Notes under the pieces: generated by a model | Told to the model about the DNA's origin: nothing | The model's database searches: none | What the model saw: the letters and a program-made list of their open reading frames with translations, nothing else | Source of the DNA: Chitinophagaceae bacterium | GTDB taxonomy: Bacteria > Bacteroidota > Bacteroidia > Chitinophagales > Chitinophagaceae | Length of the DNA stretch: 64,000 bases | Assembly: GCA_016708765.1 (NCBI GenBank) | Contig: JADJFD010000001.1 | Coordinates: forward strand, 248,001-312,000 | Direction of reading: 5' to 3' | Shown: one piece after another, positions 36,401 through 46,720 of the stretch | Layout: each line of letters starts with the position of its first letter | How positions within the stretch are numbered: the stretch's first letter is position 1 | Position numbers and translations under genes: made by a program

Positions 36401-38679
36401 ACTTTGGCGACCCTGCAAGTGGTGCTACTAATACTTCTACATTGCAAAATCCAACACATAATTATGCTTTGCCAGGAACCTATAATGTTTCGCTAACCGT
36501 TACAACAGATAAAGGTTGTGTAAGTATAGGCCCATCAATTCCAGTTACAATTGAAAGAAGACCATTGGCAGGATTTAGTTTCCCTGAAATTTGTTTTGGT
36601 GATCCGTTTGTACCGTTTACAGACACAAGTAAAGTTGCAGCACCAGACAATATATCAGCTTGGAACTGGAACTTTGGTGATCCGCCAAGCGGTGCAGCTA
36701 ATACATCTACATTACAAAATCCTCAGCATACTTATCCTGCTGTTGGTGCTTACAATATTGAATTGATTGCTATAAGTAATAAAGGATGCAGAGATACAAT
36801 TGTAAACTCACTCTTTATTAATGGCAGCAATCCTACTGCTGATTTTAATGTTTTAAATCCGACAACACTTTGTTCCAGCGATACTATTAAAATTTCAGAA
36901 GCCTCTTCTGTTAGTCCTGGTACTATCACTAAAGTGGAAATTTATTGGGACAATGTAAACCAACCGGCAGTGTTTGATTTAGATGATGTGCCCGTTACTG
37001 GTAAAATCTATGCACATAAATATCCAACTACACCAGTTACAAATACCTATACAATCCGTTACAGAGCTTATTCGGGAGGTTTATGTGTAGATGATAAGCT
37101 GACAAGCATTACTGTAAATGGTACACCAGTTGTACAGTTTAATGATATGCCAGCTGCTTGCTTTGATGCAGCACCTTTCCAGATTACGCAAGCAAGTGAA
37201 GTAGGTGGTGTGGCAGGTACGGCTGTATATAGTGGGCCAGGAGTTTCATCAACTGGTATATTCGATCCTGTTGCGGCTGGTATTGGCACATTTACTATAA
37301 AATATGTTTACACGGCAACTGCTGGTGGATGTTTAGATTCTATGTCTAAATCAATAACGGTATTAGATACTGCTTCGGCAAGGTTTACTTATTCTCCTGT
37401 GGTATGTGAAAATGCTGCTATCAGTTTCAATAGCTCAATCTCAACTATACCAACGGCATCTGGAACAATAACCGGATGGAACTGGAACTTTGGTGATCCT
37501 GCAAGCGGCGCAGCTAATACTTCTACGTTGGAGAATCCTACACATACATTCAGCACATGGGGTAATTATAATGTTACACTAAATGTTACAAGCAGTAATG
37601 GATGTAGAAGTACAACGAACACAACAACTGTTTTTGTAAACCCACTTCCGGTACCTGATTTTAGTTTCCCACCGAGTGTTTGTTTGCCTTCAGCTAATGT
37701 TGTTTTTACCAATGCATCAAGTATTCCTGATGGCACTGAGTCAGCATTTTCATATTTGTGGGATTTTGGTGATCCGGCTAGTGGAGGAGCAAACAGTTCA
37801 ACGGGTTCTGGTCCATCTCATATTTATAATGCTGTTGGTCCGTATAACGTAAACCTGCAGGTAACAAGCGGAGCAGGTTGTGTGCTGTCAACTACTAAAG
37901 TTTTGAACACAATTCATCCTCAACCTACTGGTAATTTCACAGTGGACAGAGATGATGTTTGTATCGGTCAAAGCTTTTCTTTCACAGATATTAGCGATCC
38001 GGCAGATGGAACTACAACAGCATGGGAGTGGACAATGGCTGATGGCAATACAAGGTCAGTTCCTACATTTAATTATACGTATGGCTCGGCGGGTGAGTAT
38101 GATGTAAACCTTGTTATTACAAACAGTAATGGATGCCGTAGTACATTGGCCACAAAAAAAGTAACGGTGAATGCATATCCTTCCGTAACTGCAGGTCCGG
38201 ACCTCTTTATTTTGGAAGGGGGTAGCGATACGCTAAATGCAGTAGTTACTGCTAATAACCCAACTTATTTATGGACACCCAATACGTATTTTATATCCAG
38301 CAATACGATTAAAAATCCGATTGTTAAAGGTGTACAAGATATAACGTACATACTAACTGTTACGGGAAGAGGAAATTGTGTTGTTTCTGATCAGGTATTT
38401 ATTAAAGTGTTGAAAGGCCCGGAAATACCAAACATTTTTAGCCCGAATGGCGATGGTGTGCATGATAAATGGTCAATTAAATATCTTGATACATATCCTG
38501 AAAGTACAGTGGAGATTTTCAACAGGTATGGGCAGTTGATCTATCGTTCCGTTGGATACGGTATTCCTTGGGATGGAACTATAAATGGCAAAGATGTTCC
38601 GATAGGAACGTACTATTATATTGTGAACCCGAAAAATGGCAGGGTTATTATAACCGGCTATGTAGATGTAATCCGTTAA
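33443..38679 (+). pseudogene. giant T9SS/gliding-type PKD protein, one-base frameshift
   Basis: ATG at 33443 gives signal peptide MRKLYIFSTLVLVALFSQL. Order: IgGFc-binding-like N-terminal domain (about residues 30-460), a PKD domain (FWDFGDATN), three tandem 95-96-residue repeats, and several PKD domains (NWNFGDPASGAANTSTLENP). The C-terminus IFSPNGDGVHDKWSI ... VEIFNRYGQLIYRS is the gliding-motility CHU_C domain that targets type B T9SS cargo. The frame breaks at the A4 run 35759-35762; one more A restores SICKNGAAPNITF and about 1745 residues. It is presumably a SprB-like surface adhesin. The PorP/SprF gene follows after 3 bp. Confidence 0.88.
35438..36294 (+). repeat. three tandem 95-96-codon repeats in the T9SS protein
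   Basis: Units begin at 35438, 35723 and 36010 (285, 288 after repair, and 285 bp). Each carries APYTFTYNINGG, NQT(V/I)(S/T)TVSGNSVT, GT(F/Y)(V/T)YNL and ends in a LPT-type linker. They are SprB-like Ig/PKD-related modules. The frameshift at 35759 lies in the second unit. Confidence 0.85.
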
Positions 38680-38682
38680 GAA

Positions 38683-39720
38683 ATGAAAAAGAAATTATTA
38701 ATAATTCCGTTTGTACTGTTTGTATTTTTTGCTGATGCACAACAACGTCCGCATTATACACAGTATATTTTAAATAACTACATTTTGAATCCCGCATTGA
38801 GTGGTATCGAGAATTATGTAGATGTAAAACTAAGTACAAGAGACCAGTGGGTAGGGTTGGATGGTGCCCCAAAGACTTCTTATATTTCTATACAAGGGCC
38901 AATAGGGAAGAATAATTACAGTACCAGTGCAACATCCTTTCAAGTGCCTGGAGAAAATCCAAGGGGGAAGAGCTATTGGGAAAGTTATACGGCTGCCGAA
39001 CCGCACCATGGAATTGGATTAACGATGGTGAACGATAAAGCAGGCAGTTTTAATCGGTTTACAGTTAATGCCACCTATGCTTATCATCTTGGATTAACAC
39101 CTACTTTAAATCTTTCAGCAGGATTTGCAGCTGGCATTACCAATGTAAGTCTTGATAGAACAAAGCATGACTTTGACGGCGTTGGCGATCCTTTTGATCC
39201 TGCTACCGGTGCATCTTTAAATGGAGAGTTAAGTAAAATAAGACCAGACCTTGGATTTGGTATGTGGTTATATTCAAAAAATTATTTTGTTGGTATATCT
39301 GCGCAGCAAATCATTCCACAGAAACTTTCATTTGTAGACGATGCAGCCATTCTTACAAAAGGAAGATTGGTGCCGCATTTATTTTTAACGGCTGGTTACA
39401 GGGTTTTAGTGGGAGAAGATGTAAATATCATCCCTTCGGTAATGATGAAATATGTGCAAGGGTCTTCTAAAAATAATTTTCAACCAGAGCTGAATCTTAA
39501 AATGCAGTACCAGGATTTACTATGGCTCGGTGGCAGTTATCGCTACCAAGATGGTTATGCTGCCATGGCGGGTATTAATATCGGTAACTCATTTAATGTT
39601 GGATATGCATACGATATTACTACTACTGCATTGAATACAGTAAGCCGTGGTACACATGAAATTATGGTTGGGTTCTTACTGGGCAATAAGTATAGTGAGA
39701 AATGTCCTAGGTGCTGGTAA
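38683..39720 (+). CDS. PorP/SprF family T9SS membrane protein
   Basis: 345 residues with a 19-residue signal peptide. The opening QQRPHYTQYILNNYILNPAL and SGIENYVDVKLSTRDQWVG is diagnostic of the PorP/SprF family. These are outer-membrane barrels that pair with CHU_C-type cargo for its secretion or anchoring. The gene starts 3 bp after its cargo-like neighbour, the standard sprB-sprF type arrangement. The last residues include a Cys pair (KCPRCW). Confidence 0.92.
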   Translation: MKKKLLIIPFVLFVFFADAQQRPHYTQYILNNYILNPALSGIENYVDVKLSTRDQWVGLDGAPKTSYISIQGPIGKNNYSTSATSFQVPGENPRGKSYWESYTAAEPHHGIGLTMVNDKAGSFNRFTVNATYAYHLGLTPTLNLSAGFAAGITNVSLDRTKHDFDGVGDPFDPATGASLNGELSKIRPDLGFGMWLYSKNYFVGISAQQIIPQKLSFVDDAAILTKGRLVPHLFLTAGYRVLVGEDVNIIPSVMMKYVQGSSKNNFQPELNLKMQYQDLLWLGGSYRYQDGYAAMAGINIGNSFNVGYAYDITTTALNTVSRGTHEIMVGFLLGNKYSEKCPRCW

Positions 39721-39722
39721 AA

Positions 39723-41417
39723 TTATAATTGTACAATCTTCTTCGTCCTTACAGCTTTCAATTCATTTAGAATATGCTGTACCATTTTCTTTTTGTCTAT
39801 TATGGATTCTAATGAAATGTCAGTATCAGGAATACCCTTTAATTTCTTTGAAGCCAGTTCTTTTTGTACTTCACTTAGTTTTAGTGAAACATTTGCATAC
39901 ACATTTTGTAAGCTGTCAATTTTTATCTGATTGATAGCACTATTCAATTGATAGTTTACTTTATCCCAGTTTACATTATCGTAAACAGTACGGAGCCTGT
40001 TTTCCCATTTATTCCAATCAAACTTATTAAGCTCTTGTCGATAGCTGGCTTTTAATTCTTCTTTTTCCTTTTGTGAGAAAACTTCGGCGATATTATTTTC
40101 AACTGTTTTCCAGTGATCATTTTCTAATACTCTCTTAGACGCTTCCAGTGCATCTTTTATTTGTTTTTCCTGATACTGTTTTAGTTCAGGAGCTTGAGAA
40201 CGGTTATAGGAAACGTTAATTAATTCAGGTGACACAATTCTGCTTGCAAAATTCTTAGCATAATTTTCATTCGTAATTGCAGCAGTTGCTGAAGTTTCTG
40301 TATTAGCAATAACTGGTGCATTAATGATAGGAGCTGTATTAATTTCTGCAAGAGTATTTATGGCAGGATCATTTTCCGGGACAATATATTTAGATACTCC
40401 AAGAATGGTATCATTGGAAGCAGTAAAGTTTCCTGACGAAAATTGCTGACTAAAAAGAAACAGCACATTTATTGATATGATAAAACAAACAGTAAAAGCA
40501 AGCCCTGTAATCTTTCTTACACTTAACATACTTTTCTTTGGAACATTTAAAATATTTTCAATACGGTGAAGCAAATCATTTTTGTTGCCTGCTGCCGAAA
40601 GAGCTAATAACCGCTGAGAATGATTTACTTTTTCTAATTCTAATAAGGCAGAAGCATACTCAAGGGAGTTATATTGAAACTGAATAACCATTTCATCACA
40701 ACTCTTTTCTCTTTCTGTTTCCGTAATCTTAATAAATGCTTTTACAAAAGGATTAAAGTATAGAATGGCTTGTATAGCATTAATAAGCAGGTTGATTAAA
40801 TAATCGAAACGTTTGATATGCGACAGCTCATGTAATAAGACAGCTTCTAACTGCTGTGTTGTTAGCTGATTGATAGCAGCCATCGGCACTAATATTATCG
40901 GTTTCAAAAAACCGATTGTAACAGGAGAGGAGACTAGTTCTGAAACCCAAACTTGTACTTTTCTTTTAATCCCTAAAAGAGAAGCTGTTCTTTTTACAAA
41001 AAGTTTTGAATCGATATTGATTTTCGATAACCCGTACCTGCTAATAATTTGAACATAGCGATAGTTTCTGATGAAACGAAGTATCGGAAAAATAAGTAAT
41101 GACAAATAAATTATGGAAGCGATGGGAAGAAACTGTAAGAACCAGTCATTAACTTGTTGGTAACCGTTTACATTTAGAAACCCAGAAGAGAATGTGACAA
41201 TATTAGAAGATGTATTAAATGTTGTAGCAAATGTGTATATAAACCAACCAAACCCTGCGAAAAGGAGGGTAGAAGCAATTCCACTTTTGAAAGAGGGTTT
41301 TACTTTGAAAACAGTAACAAGTAACTGGAATATTATCCAAAGAAATGCTATCTGCCAGAGACTATTTAAAGCAGCCCATCCCAGCGATTGCAAAAAGTTA
41401 GCATGGTAACTAATCAT
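39723..41417 (-). CDS. BlaR1/MecR1-type M56 peptidase sensor
   Basis: 564 residues. Four N-terminal TM segments surround a zinc-metalloprotease domain with the HExxH motif in LLHELSHIKRFDYLINLL (near residue 191) and the downstream Glu in ETEREKSCDEMV. A further TM precedes a long helical, Gln/Lys/Glu-rich C-terminus (about 340-564) with no penicillin-binding fold. In the family, signal sensing triggers cleavage of the partner BlaI repressor. The partner gene lies 2 bp upstream. No beta-lactamase gene is near. Confidence 0.88.
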   Translation of the reverse strand: MISYHANFLQSLGWAALNSLWQIAFLWIIFQLLVTVFKVKPSFKSGIASTLLFAGFGWFIYTFATTFNTSSNIVTFSSGFLNVNGYQQVNDWFLQFLPIASIIYLSLLIFPILRFIRNYRYVQIISRYGLSKINIDSKLFVKRTASLLGIKRKVQVWVSELVSSPVTIGFLKPIILVPMAAINQLTTQQLEAVLLHELSHIKRFDYLINLLINAIQAILYFNPFVKAFIKITETEREKSCDEMVIQFQYNSLEYASALLELEKVNHSQRLLALSAAGNKNDLLHRIENILNVPKKSMLSVRKITGLAFTVCFIISINVLFLFSQQFSSGNFTASNDTILGVSKYIVPENDPAINTLAEINTAPIINAPVIANTETSATAAITNENYAKNFASRIVSPELINVSYNRSQAPELKQYQEKQIKDALEASKRVLENDHWKTVENNIAEVFSQKEKEELKASYRQELNKFDWNKWENRLRTVYDNVNWDKVNYQLNSAINQIKIDSLQNVYANVSLKLSEVQKELASKKLKGIPDTDISLESIIDKKKMVQHILNELKAVRTKKIVQL

Positions 41418-41419
41418 AA

Positions 41420-41809
41420 TTACTGTTTTTTAAGGTTGTCCAGTAATGCCTGAATGGTGTCAATTTCTTCTTGGCTGGTTTTATGGTTATCATCACCCAA
41501 TGCTTGAATAACCAACTGGGTGGAAGACCCGCCAAAAAGATTATCAATCATCTTATTTAATAAATGCTTTTGAGTTTTTTCTTTGTTTACAGCTGCCTGG
41601 TAAATATGTGTTCGCATAGAATCATCTCTTTTCACAATACCCTTCTCGTTCATTATTTGCATAAGCTTAAGGGTGGTGGTATATCCAACGTCTTTTGTTA
41701 CGGCAAGGCGTTCATGTACTTCCCTAACAGTTGCCACACCTTTTTCCCATAGAATTTGTAGTATTTCAAGTTCGCTTTCGGTAGGTTTTATCAATTTAGG
41801 TGCTGCCAT
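41420..41809 (-). CDS. BlaI/MecI/CopY-type repressor
   Basis: 129 residues from ATG 41809 (MAAPKLIKPTESELEILQIL). The frame is open further up, but that stretch lacks similarity. It has a winged helix with the family pattern LWEKGVATVREVHERLA and DVGYTTTLKLMQIMNEKG. It binds operator DNA as a dimer and is inactivated by its M56 partner, whose gene follows directly. The usual autoregulated operon is inferred. Confidence 0.9.
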   Translation of the reverse strand: MAAPKLIKPTESELEILQILWEKGVATVREVHERLAVTKDVGYTTTLKLMQIMNEKGIVKRDDSMRTHIYQAAVNKEKTQKHLLNKMIDNLFGGSSTQLVIQALGDDNHKTSQEEIDTIQALLDNLKKQ

Positions 41810-41945
41810 AGTTGTTGAATTAGATGTCGAATATACGATTATTTTCGTAAGACAATAAAAAGGCACATACTTTTTACCATTTTTAACACCACAACTACTT
41901 TGACGTATAAGCCGGAAAAATGTTACTCACCTCTGAGCAATAAAA

Positions 41946-41974
41946 AACCGGGTTTGAATCATTCAAACCCGGTT
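41946..41974 (-). terminator. terminator of the NTF2-like lipoprotein gene
   Basis: AACCGGGTTTGAA and TTCAAACCCGGTT form a perfect 13-bp stem with a 3-nt loop. The minus strand continues TTTTTTATTG. Confidence 0.9.
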
Positions 41975-41991
41975 AACGCAACATATTATTT

Positions 41992-42537
41992 TTACTTGGA
42001 GGTAGAATCCTTAGCTGGCTTTTCTTCCATTGGAGGAGGAGTTGTAGTAGTTTCTCCTCCCATCATTTTCATAAGTTCTTTAGGCTCCATCATTGTCCAA
42101 TGTTCAATTGTTTTGCCATCTTTAAATTTTGATACTTCCATGGATTCTGAAGTAAAAGATTCGCCAGCCTTCTTACCCATCATGTCCTGGCTAAATTTTC
42201 CGGTAAATCGCATCCACGACATTACGTATTCATCATCGGCCAATTCCCTTATAGGTTCTGATTTCATTTCGCTGAACATGGTTGTCATTTTTTCAAATTC
42301 AGCTTTCATATTAGCAAGTCCTACTATGTCTCCATTTTCTCCGGCATGGTCAACACAGTTATCAGCAATATAATCGCCCAGTTTACTGAAATCCTTTGTT
42401 TCAAACGTTTTAGAAATAGCTTGAGAAGTCTCAAGATTTTTTTTAGCTTTTTCAGACATACCTCCTTCATTTTTTGGTGTGCAGGAAGAGAACATAAGAA
42501 TTGAAGCTGCTGAAATAATTACTACTAACTTTTTCAT
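41992..42537 (-). CDS. SnoaL/NTF2-like lipoprotein
   Basis: 181 residues with a lipoprotein signal MKKLVVIISAASILMFSSC. The mature part, from about residue 35 to 150, is an NTF2-like cone (IADNCVDHAGENGDIVG and FKDGKTIEHWTMMEPKELMK), as in SnoaL-like polyketide cyclases and ester cyclases. The C-terminus is Thr/Pro-rich, then EEKPAKDSTSK. Enzymatic activity is not evident. Located at a membrane via lipidation. Confidence 0.8.
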   Translation of the reverse strand: MKKLVVIISAASILMFSSCTPKNEGGMSEKAKKNLETSQAISKTFETKDFSKLGDYIADNCVDHAGENGDIVGLANMKAEFEKMTTMFSEMKSEPIRELADDEYVMSWMRFTGKFSQDMMGKKAGESFTSESMEVSKFKDGKTIEHWTMMEPKELMKMMGGETTTTPPPMEEKPAKDSTSK

Positions 42538-42652
42538 GTTTTATTGTTTTGGTTTTAAACTAAATGTGAAAGCAAGATCAAATATCTTTCGAAAGGGAGG
42601 GAGAAATTATTATATAATGTAAAAGGTAAGGAATATTCTATAATAACAATAC

Positions 42653-43510
42653 TTACTTAGTAGCTGCGGTAATAGCAGGCTTTTCATATATAAACCTGAC
42701 CATTGCATTCTTTTGTTCATCCGCTGTTAAATAGAGTTGATATCTTTTGTCGCCTGAATAAACAATCATTAGTGCAGTATTGGGAGGAATGGAGCCGAGA
42801 TTTTCTCCAACCATAATCACCTCTTGTACTGTTTTTTTCAAATCAATTTTTATATCTATTGAAACAGGTTTAGTAGTCAGCATTTTATTGGAAACAATCG
42901 GCATGTTATTTACATACACAGAAATGGTGTCTCCATCAATCTGGCCATTATCATAAAAGTCTAAACGAATAGTACCCGTATCTACTTTTATTTCCTTTAC
43001 AAGTTCCGCTTTTCGCTTTGTAAGTGTAGTTGGTAAATTAAATTCCGGTTTGAAGGATGATTTGTCGAATCGTGTAAGAACAATTGTTCCAGGGTCGCAA
43101 ACGGTTTTTCCATCAGCTGCTTTGCCGGTCCAAGTACCACGAAGCTGTTCTTCTGTAACCACATTGCCTCCACCTTTATGAAACGATAGGGCATATTTTT
43201 TTATACAGGGAACGCAGTCTTCCCTGATTTTAAATGTAATAATCCCGTTTTCTTGGATGGAAATGCTATTACTATCAGAGTTGTAAACCCCTTCAAATTT
43301 TTCCCTTACATAATTAAGTGAATCCGAGAAATGATATGCTGAGCCGGAAATTCTTGTACCCGCCACTTCTATTTGTAGTTCTATATTATAAACAGGAAAA
43401 CAGGCTCCCGGGGCCATAACCAGCTTACGTTTACAAATACCATTAATATCCTGTGCGCCGCAGGGTACAGATATGAAGAGAAGGAAAGGTAAAATGGATT
43501 TTCGCAACAT
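42653..43510 (-). CDS. secreted protein, paralogue of the upstream gene
   Basis: 285 residues with a cleavable signal peptide (MLRKSILPFLLFISVPCGAQ). Its C-terminal half (VKEIKVDTGTIRLDFYDNGQ, IDGDTISVYVNNMPIV, GENLGSIPPNTALMIVYSG) closely matches the C-terminus of its neighbour at 43606-44683. The N-terminal half is a lipocalin-like or beta-sandwich region with CxxC (DCVPCIKK). No function is recognised. A tandem duplication is evident. Confidence 0.75.
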   Translation of the reverse strand: MLRKSILPFLLFISVPCGAQDINGICKRKLVMAPGACFPVYNIELQIEVAGTRISGSAYHFSDSLNYVREKFEGVYNSDSNSISIQENGIITFKIREDCVPCIKKYALSFHKGGGNVVTEEQLRGTWTGKAADGKTVCDPGTIVLTRFDKSSFKPEFNLPTTLTKRKAELVKEIKVDTGTIRLDFYDNGQIDGDTISVYVNNMPIVSNKMLTTKPVSIDIKIDLKKTVQEVIMVGENLGSIPPNTALMIVYSGDKRYQLYLTADEQKNAMVRFIYEKPAITAATK

Positions 43511-43605
43511 TATTCAGGAAAAATAGTTGAAAATAAGAAGCTGTACTAAAAAATTTGCTTGACGGCAGTCAGGTTACAGAAACGGTTAAAAAAAGTAGGC
43601 CAACC

Positions 43606-44683
43606 TTATTTTGGTTTCTGGTATCTGAATCTGACAACAGCATTTTTCTGTTCTGTAGACGTAATGCGTACTTCAAATCGTTGCTCGCCAGCTTCTACTA
43701 TCATTAATGATGTATTGGGAGGAATGGAACCAAGGTTTTCTGCCACCATAGTTAACTCCATGTTCATCATTCAGTTCATCCATTTTCAATTTCAATATCA
43801 ATGCAGAAGCTGTTAATTTTTTTTCTGAAAGTACCAGCTTGTTATCCATGTAAACAGAAATAATGTCGCCATCAATTTCTCCGTTATCATAAATCTTAAT
43901 AATTACATTTGGATCGGTAACTGTTAAGGTTTTTACCAGTTCGTTACTACGGTTTTTTATTACTTCAGGTACTAGCACTATTTCTGGTGGATTTATTTTT
44001 ACAATAGGCGGTTCATAAATCTTTCTTGTTGTAGTATCAATTTTTACTACGGGAGGATTTATTGGTTTTTGTATTGGTGGCTTTACGACAGGCTTTGTTA
44101 CAGGTTTTTTTTCAAGTACCTTTACTAGTTCTTTTTTGGTTGGAGGTTGGTTAACGATAACAGGTGTTTTAACCGGATTTACTTTGTTACGTAGAAAAGG
44201 TTCTATATAAAAGTCAGAAGTAGTTACTTTTCGCAGATAAACTTTACCACCACCGCAGTTGCCACCTTTTTTTACATCATTACCGTCCTTTTCATACTTG
44301 CTGGTAAAAGTACCTTCCAGAAATTCTTCATTGCCTGATTTTTCGTATTGAAAAATACACTTCATAATACAGGCTCCCTGATTACCAGCCATCTTTAATT
44401 CTACTGTTCTTATTTCTTTAATAAGTGCATTTTGTCCCGATTTGTTGAAAACACCTGTAAGAGTGGCTTTGCCATAAAAAATTGTGCTGAGATAGGAATA
44501 CGAAACGCCAGATACTGAACTTCCGTTTTGCTTTATCTGTATTTCAAACTTATAATGATCAAATGATTCTGTTATGAAATTACCTCTCCAGATGCCTGTA
44601 AGGTGCTGGGCATTCAAATTAGCATGGGCAATTGAGACCAGCAATAGGAGACTAAAAAAATACTTTATGACAGTTCGAATCAT
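43606..44683 (-). pseudogene. secreted protein, paralogue; one-base frameshift near 3' end
   Basis: Start MIRTVIKYFFSLLLLVSIAH at 44683 (signal peptide). The N-terminal beta domain is followed by a long Pro/Lys/Val linker (about residues 175-245, PPIQKPINPPVV) and the same C-terminal domain as the paralogue (KIYDNGEIDGDIISVYMDNK). The frame breaks at the CC pair 43758-43759 (GG on the coding strand). With one base removed it continues TMVAENLGSIPPNTSLMIV, STEQKNAVVRFRYQKPK to TAA at 43606, about 358 residues. Unknown function. Confidence 0.8.
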
Positions 44684-44744
44684 AACGGAGTCAAAACTAA
44701 CGAATAAGTTCGTATCGAATGCTTGCACTCCGGCAATAGTTTGT

Positions 44745-44752
44745 TAATTTTG
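44745..44752 (+). promoter_or_regulatory. -7 box of thrS
   Basis: TAATTTTG, 33 bp before the ATG at 44786. TTG at 44723-44725 has the right distance (19 bp) for a -33 element. Confidence 0.6.
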
Positions 44753-44785
44753 CACTCTTAAAATAACAGCCGATTAATTGATTAT

Positions 44786-46720
44786 ATGATAAATATTACA
44801 CTACCAGATGGAGCGGTACGACAGTATGAAAAAGGAATTACTGTTTTAGATATTGCAAAATCTATTTCAGAAGGGTTGGCAAGAAAAGTATTGGCTGCAG
44901 AAGTGAATGGCCAGGTTTGGGATACAACCAGAGCTATTAATGAAGATGCATCGTTAAAACTATTGACATGGAATGATCAGGAAGGAAAGAATACATTCTG
45001 GCATTCATCTGCACATTTGATGGCAGAAGCAGTTGAAACAATTTTTCCTAGCGTTAAATTTTGGGTAGGCCCGCCGGTTGATAACGGTTTTTATTATGAC
45101 ATGGATTTAGGCGATAAGAAAATGAATGAAGATGACCTTATCGCTTTGGAAAAGAAAATGAACGAATTGGCAAAGAAGAATAGTGAATTTCTTCGAAAAG
45201 AAATGCCAAAAGCCGAAGCGGTTAAATACTTTACAGAAAAAGGAGATGAGTATAAACTTGATTTGTTGAGTAATTTAAAAGACGGAGAAATAACATTTTA
45301 TTCACAGGGCAATTTTACAGATTTGTGTCGTGGCCCGCATATACCCAATACTTCTTTTATTAAAGCTATAAAGCTGACAAGTATAGCCGGAGCTTATTGG
45401 AAAGGAGATGAGAAGAATAAAATGCTGACTAGAGTATACGGCGTTACTTATCCCTCGCAAAAAGAGCTGGATGAATATCTGCTAATGCTGGAAGAAGCAA
45501 AGAAAAGAGATCACCGAAAATTAGGTAAGGAATTAAGTATTTATACAACGAATGATGATGTGGGAGCCGGACTAATTCTTTGGATGCCAAACGGTACCGT
45601 AATAATTGAAGAGTTAGAAAAGTTGGCAAAGGAAACAGAAGTGGCTGCCGGTTATAAAAGAGTGGTTACGCCACATATTGCAAAAGAAAATTTGTACCTC
45701 ACTAGTGGACATTTGCCTTATTACGCAGATAGTATGTACCCTCCAATGGAAATGGACGGCGAAAAATATTATCTGAGAGCAATGAACTGTCCGCATCATC
45801 ATAAAATATTTGATGCAGAACCAAAGAGCTATAGAGATATGCCATACCGGATTGCTGAGTATGGTACTTGTTATCGTTATGAACAAAGTGGTGAATTGTT
45901 TGGCTTGATGAGGGTTCGTTGTTTGCACATGAATGATGCACATATCTATTGCACAAAAGAACAGTTTGCGCAGGAGTTCAAAGCTGTAAATGATATGTAT
46001 CTCAAATATTTTAAAATATTCGGGGTCGAAAAATATGTAATGCGGTTGAGTTTACATGATCCTGCCCAGTTGGGAAAAAAATATGTGAACGAACCTGAAT
46101 TGTGGTTAGAGACAGAAGATTTGGTAAGAAAAGTTTTAATCGAAACTGGAGTGCCATATGTGGAAGTAAAAGGAGAAGGCGCCTTTTATGGTCCAAAAAT
46201 TGATGTTCAAATATGGAGTGCAATCGGTAGAGAGTTTACATTGGCAACAAATCAGGTAGATTTTGCTCAGCCTCGTAGTTTTAAACTTTCATTTACCAAT
46301 CAGAATAATGAACCGGAGATTCCTTTGATTATTCACAGGGCTCCCTTGGGAACTCATGAGCGGTTTATTGGGTTTTTACTGGAACATTATGCTGGTAAGT
46401 TTCCAACATGGCTTGCCCCTGTTCAGGTAAAAGTGTTGCCTATAAGCGACAAATTTTTAGATTATGCAAATTCTGTTTCTGATAAATTGAAAAAAGCAGA
46501 TATTCGTTGTGAGGTAGACGACAGAAGTGAGAAGATTGGTAAAAAGATCCGTGACACAGAGTTACTGAAAGTTCCCTACATGCTAGTGGTTGGTGAAAAG
46601 GAGATGAATGAAAACATGGTGGCTGTAAGAAGACAAGGTAAAGGTGATACTGGAGTGAAATCGGTAGACGACTTTCTAAATGAAATTGTTGAAGAAGTAA
46701 AAGAAAGAAAAGAGGGTTAG
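44786..46720 (+). CDS. thrS: threonyl-tRNA synthetase
   Basis: 644 residues. Charges tRNA-Thr. N-terminal TGS domain (1-62), then the second-additional editing domain with HSSAHLMAEAVE (HxxxH). The class II catalytic core follows, with motif 1 around the region before MNCPHHHKIF, motif 2 YRIAEYGTCYRYEQSGE and motif 3 HRAPLGTHERFIGFLLEH. The Zn-binding residues include the Cys in MNCPHH. The anticodon-binding domain ends in VDDFLNEIVEEVKERKEG. First gene of the thrS-infC-(rpmI-rplT) neighbourhood. Confidence 0.97.
   Translation: MINITLPDGAVRQYEKGITVLDIAKSISEGLARKVLAAEVNGQVWDTTRAINEDASLKLLTWNDQEGKNTFWHSSAHLMAEAVETIFPSVKFWVGPPVDNGFYYDMDLGDKKMNEDDLIALEKKMNELAKKNSEFLRKEMPKAEAVKYFTEKGDEYKLDLLSNLKDGEITFYSQGNFTDLCRGPHIPNTSFIKAIKLTSIAGAYWKGDEKNKMLTRVYGVTYPSQKELDEYLLMLEEAKKRDHRKLGKELSIYTTNDDVGAGLILWMPNGTVIIEELEKLAKETEVAAGYKRVVTPHIAKENLYLTSGHLPYYADSMYPPMEMDGEKYYLRAMNCPHHHKIFDAEPKSYRDMPYRIAEYGTCYRYEQSGELFGLMRVRCLHMNDAHIYCTKEQFAQEFKAVNDMYLKYFKIFGVEKYVMRLSLHDPAQLGKKYVNEPELWLETEDLVRKVLIETGVPYVEVKGEGAFYGPKIDVQIWSAIGREFTLATNQVDFAQPRSFKLSFTNQNNEPEIPLIIHRAPLGTHERFIGFLLEHYAGKFPTWLAPVQVKVLPISDKFLDYANSVSDKLKKADIRCEVDDRSEKIGKKIRDTELLKVPYMLVVGEKEMNENMVAVRRQGKGDTGVKSVDDFLNEIVEEVKERKEG

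Noticed and set aside
39723..41809. Beta-lactam resistance operon
   Set aside because: BlaI/BlaR1-type genes are present, but no beta-lactamase or penicillin-binding sensor domain is seen; such pairs are common general regulators in this phylum.
45444..46223. Antisense frames inside thrS and similar shadows within pruA, malQ and the UbiD gene
   Set aside because: They lie wholly inside strongly conserved genes on the other strand and show no recognisable protein features.
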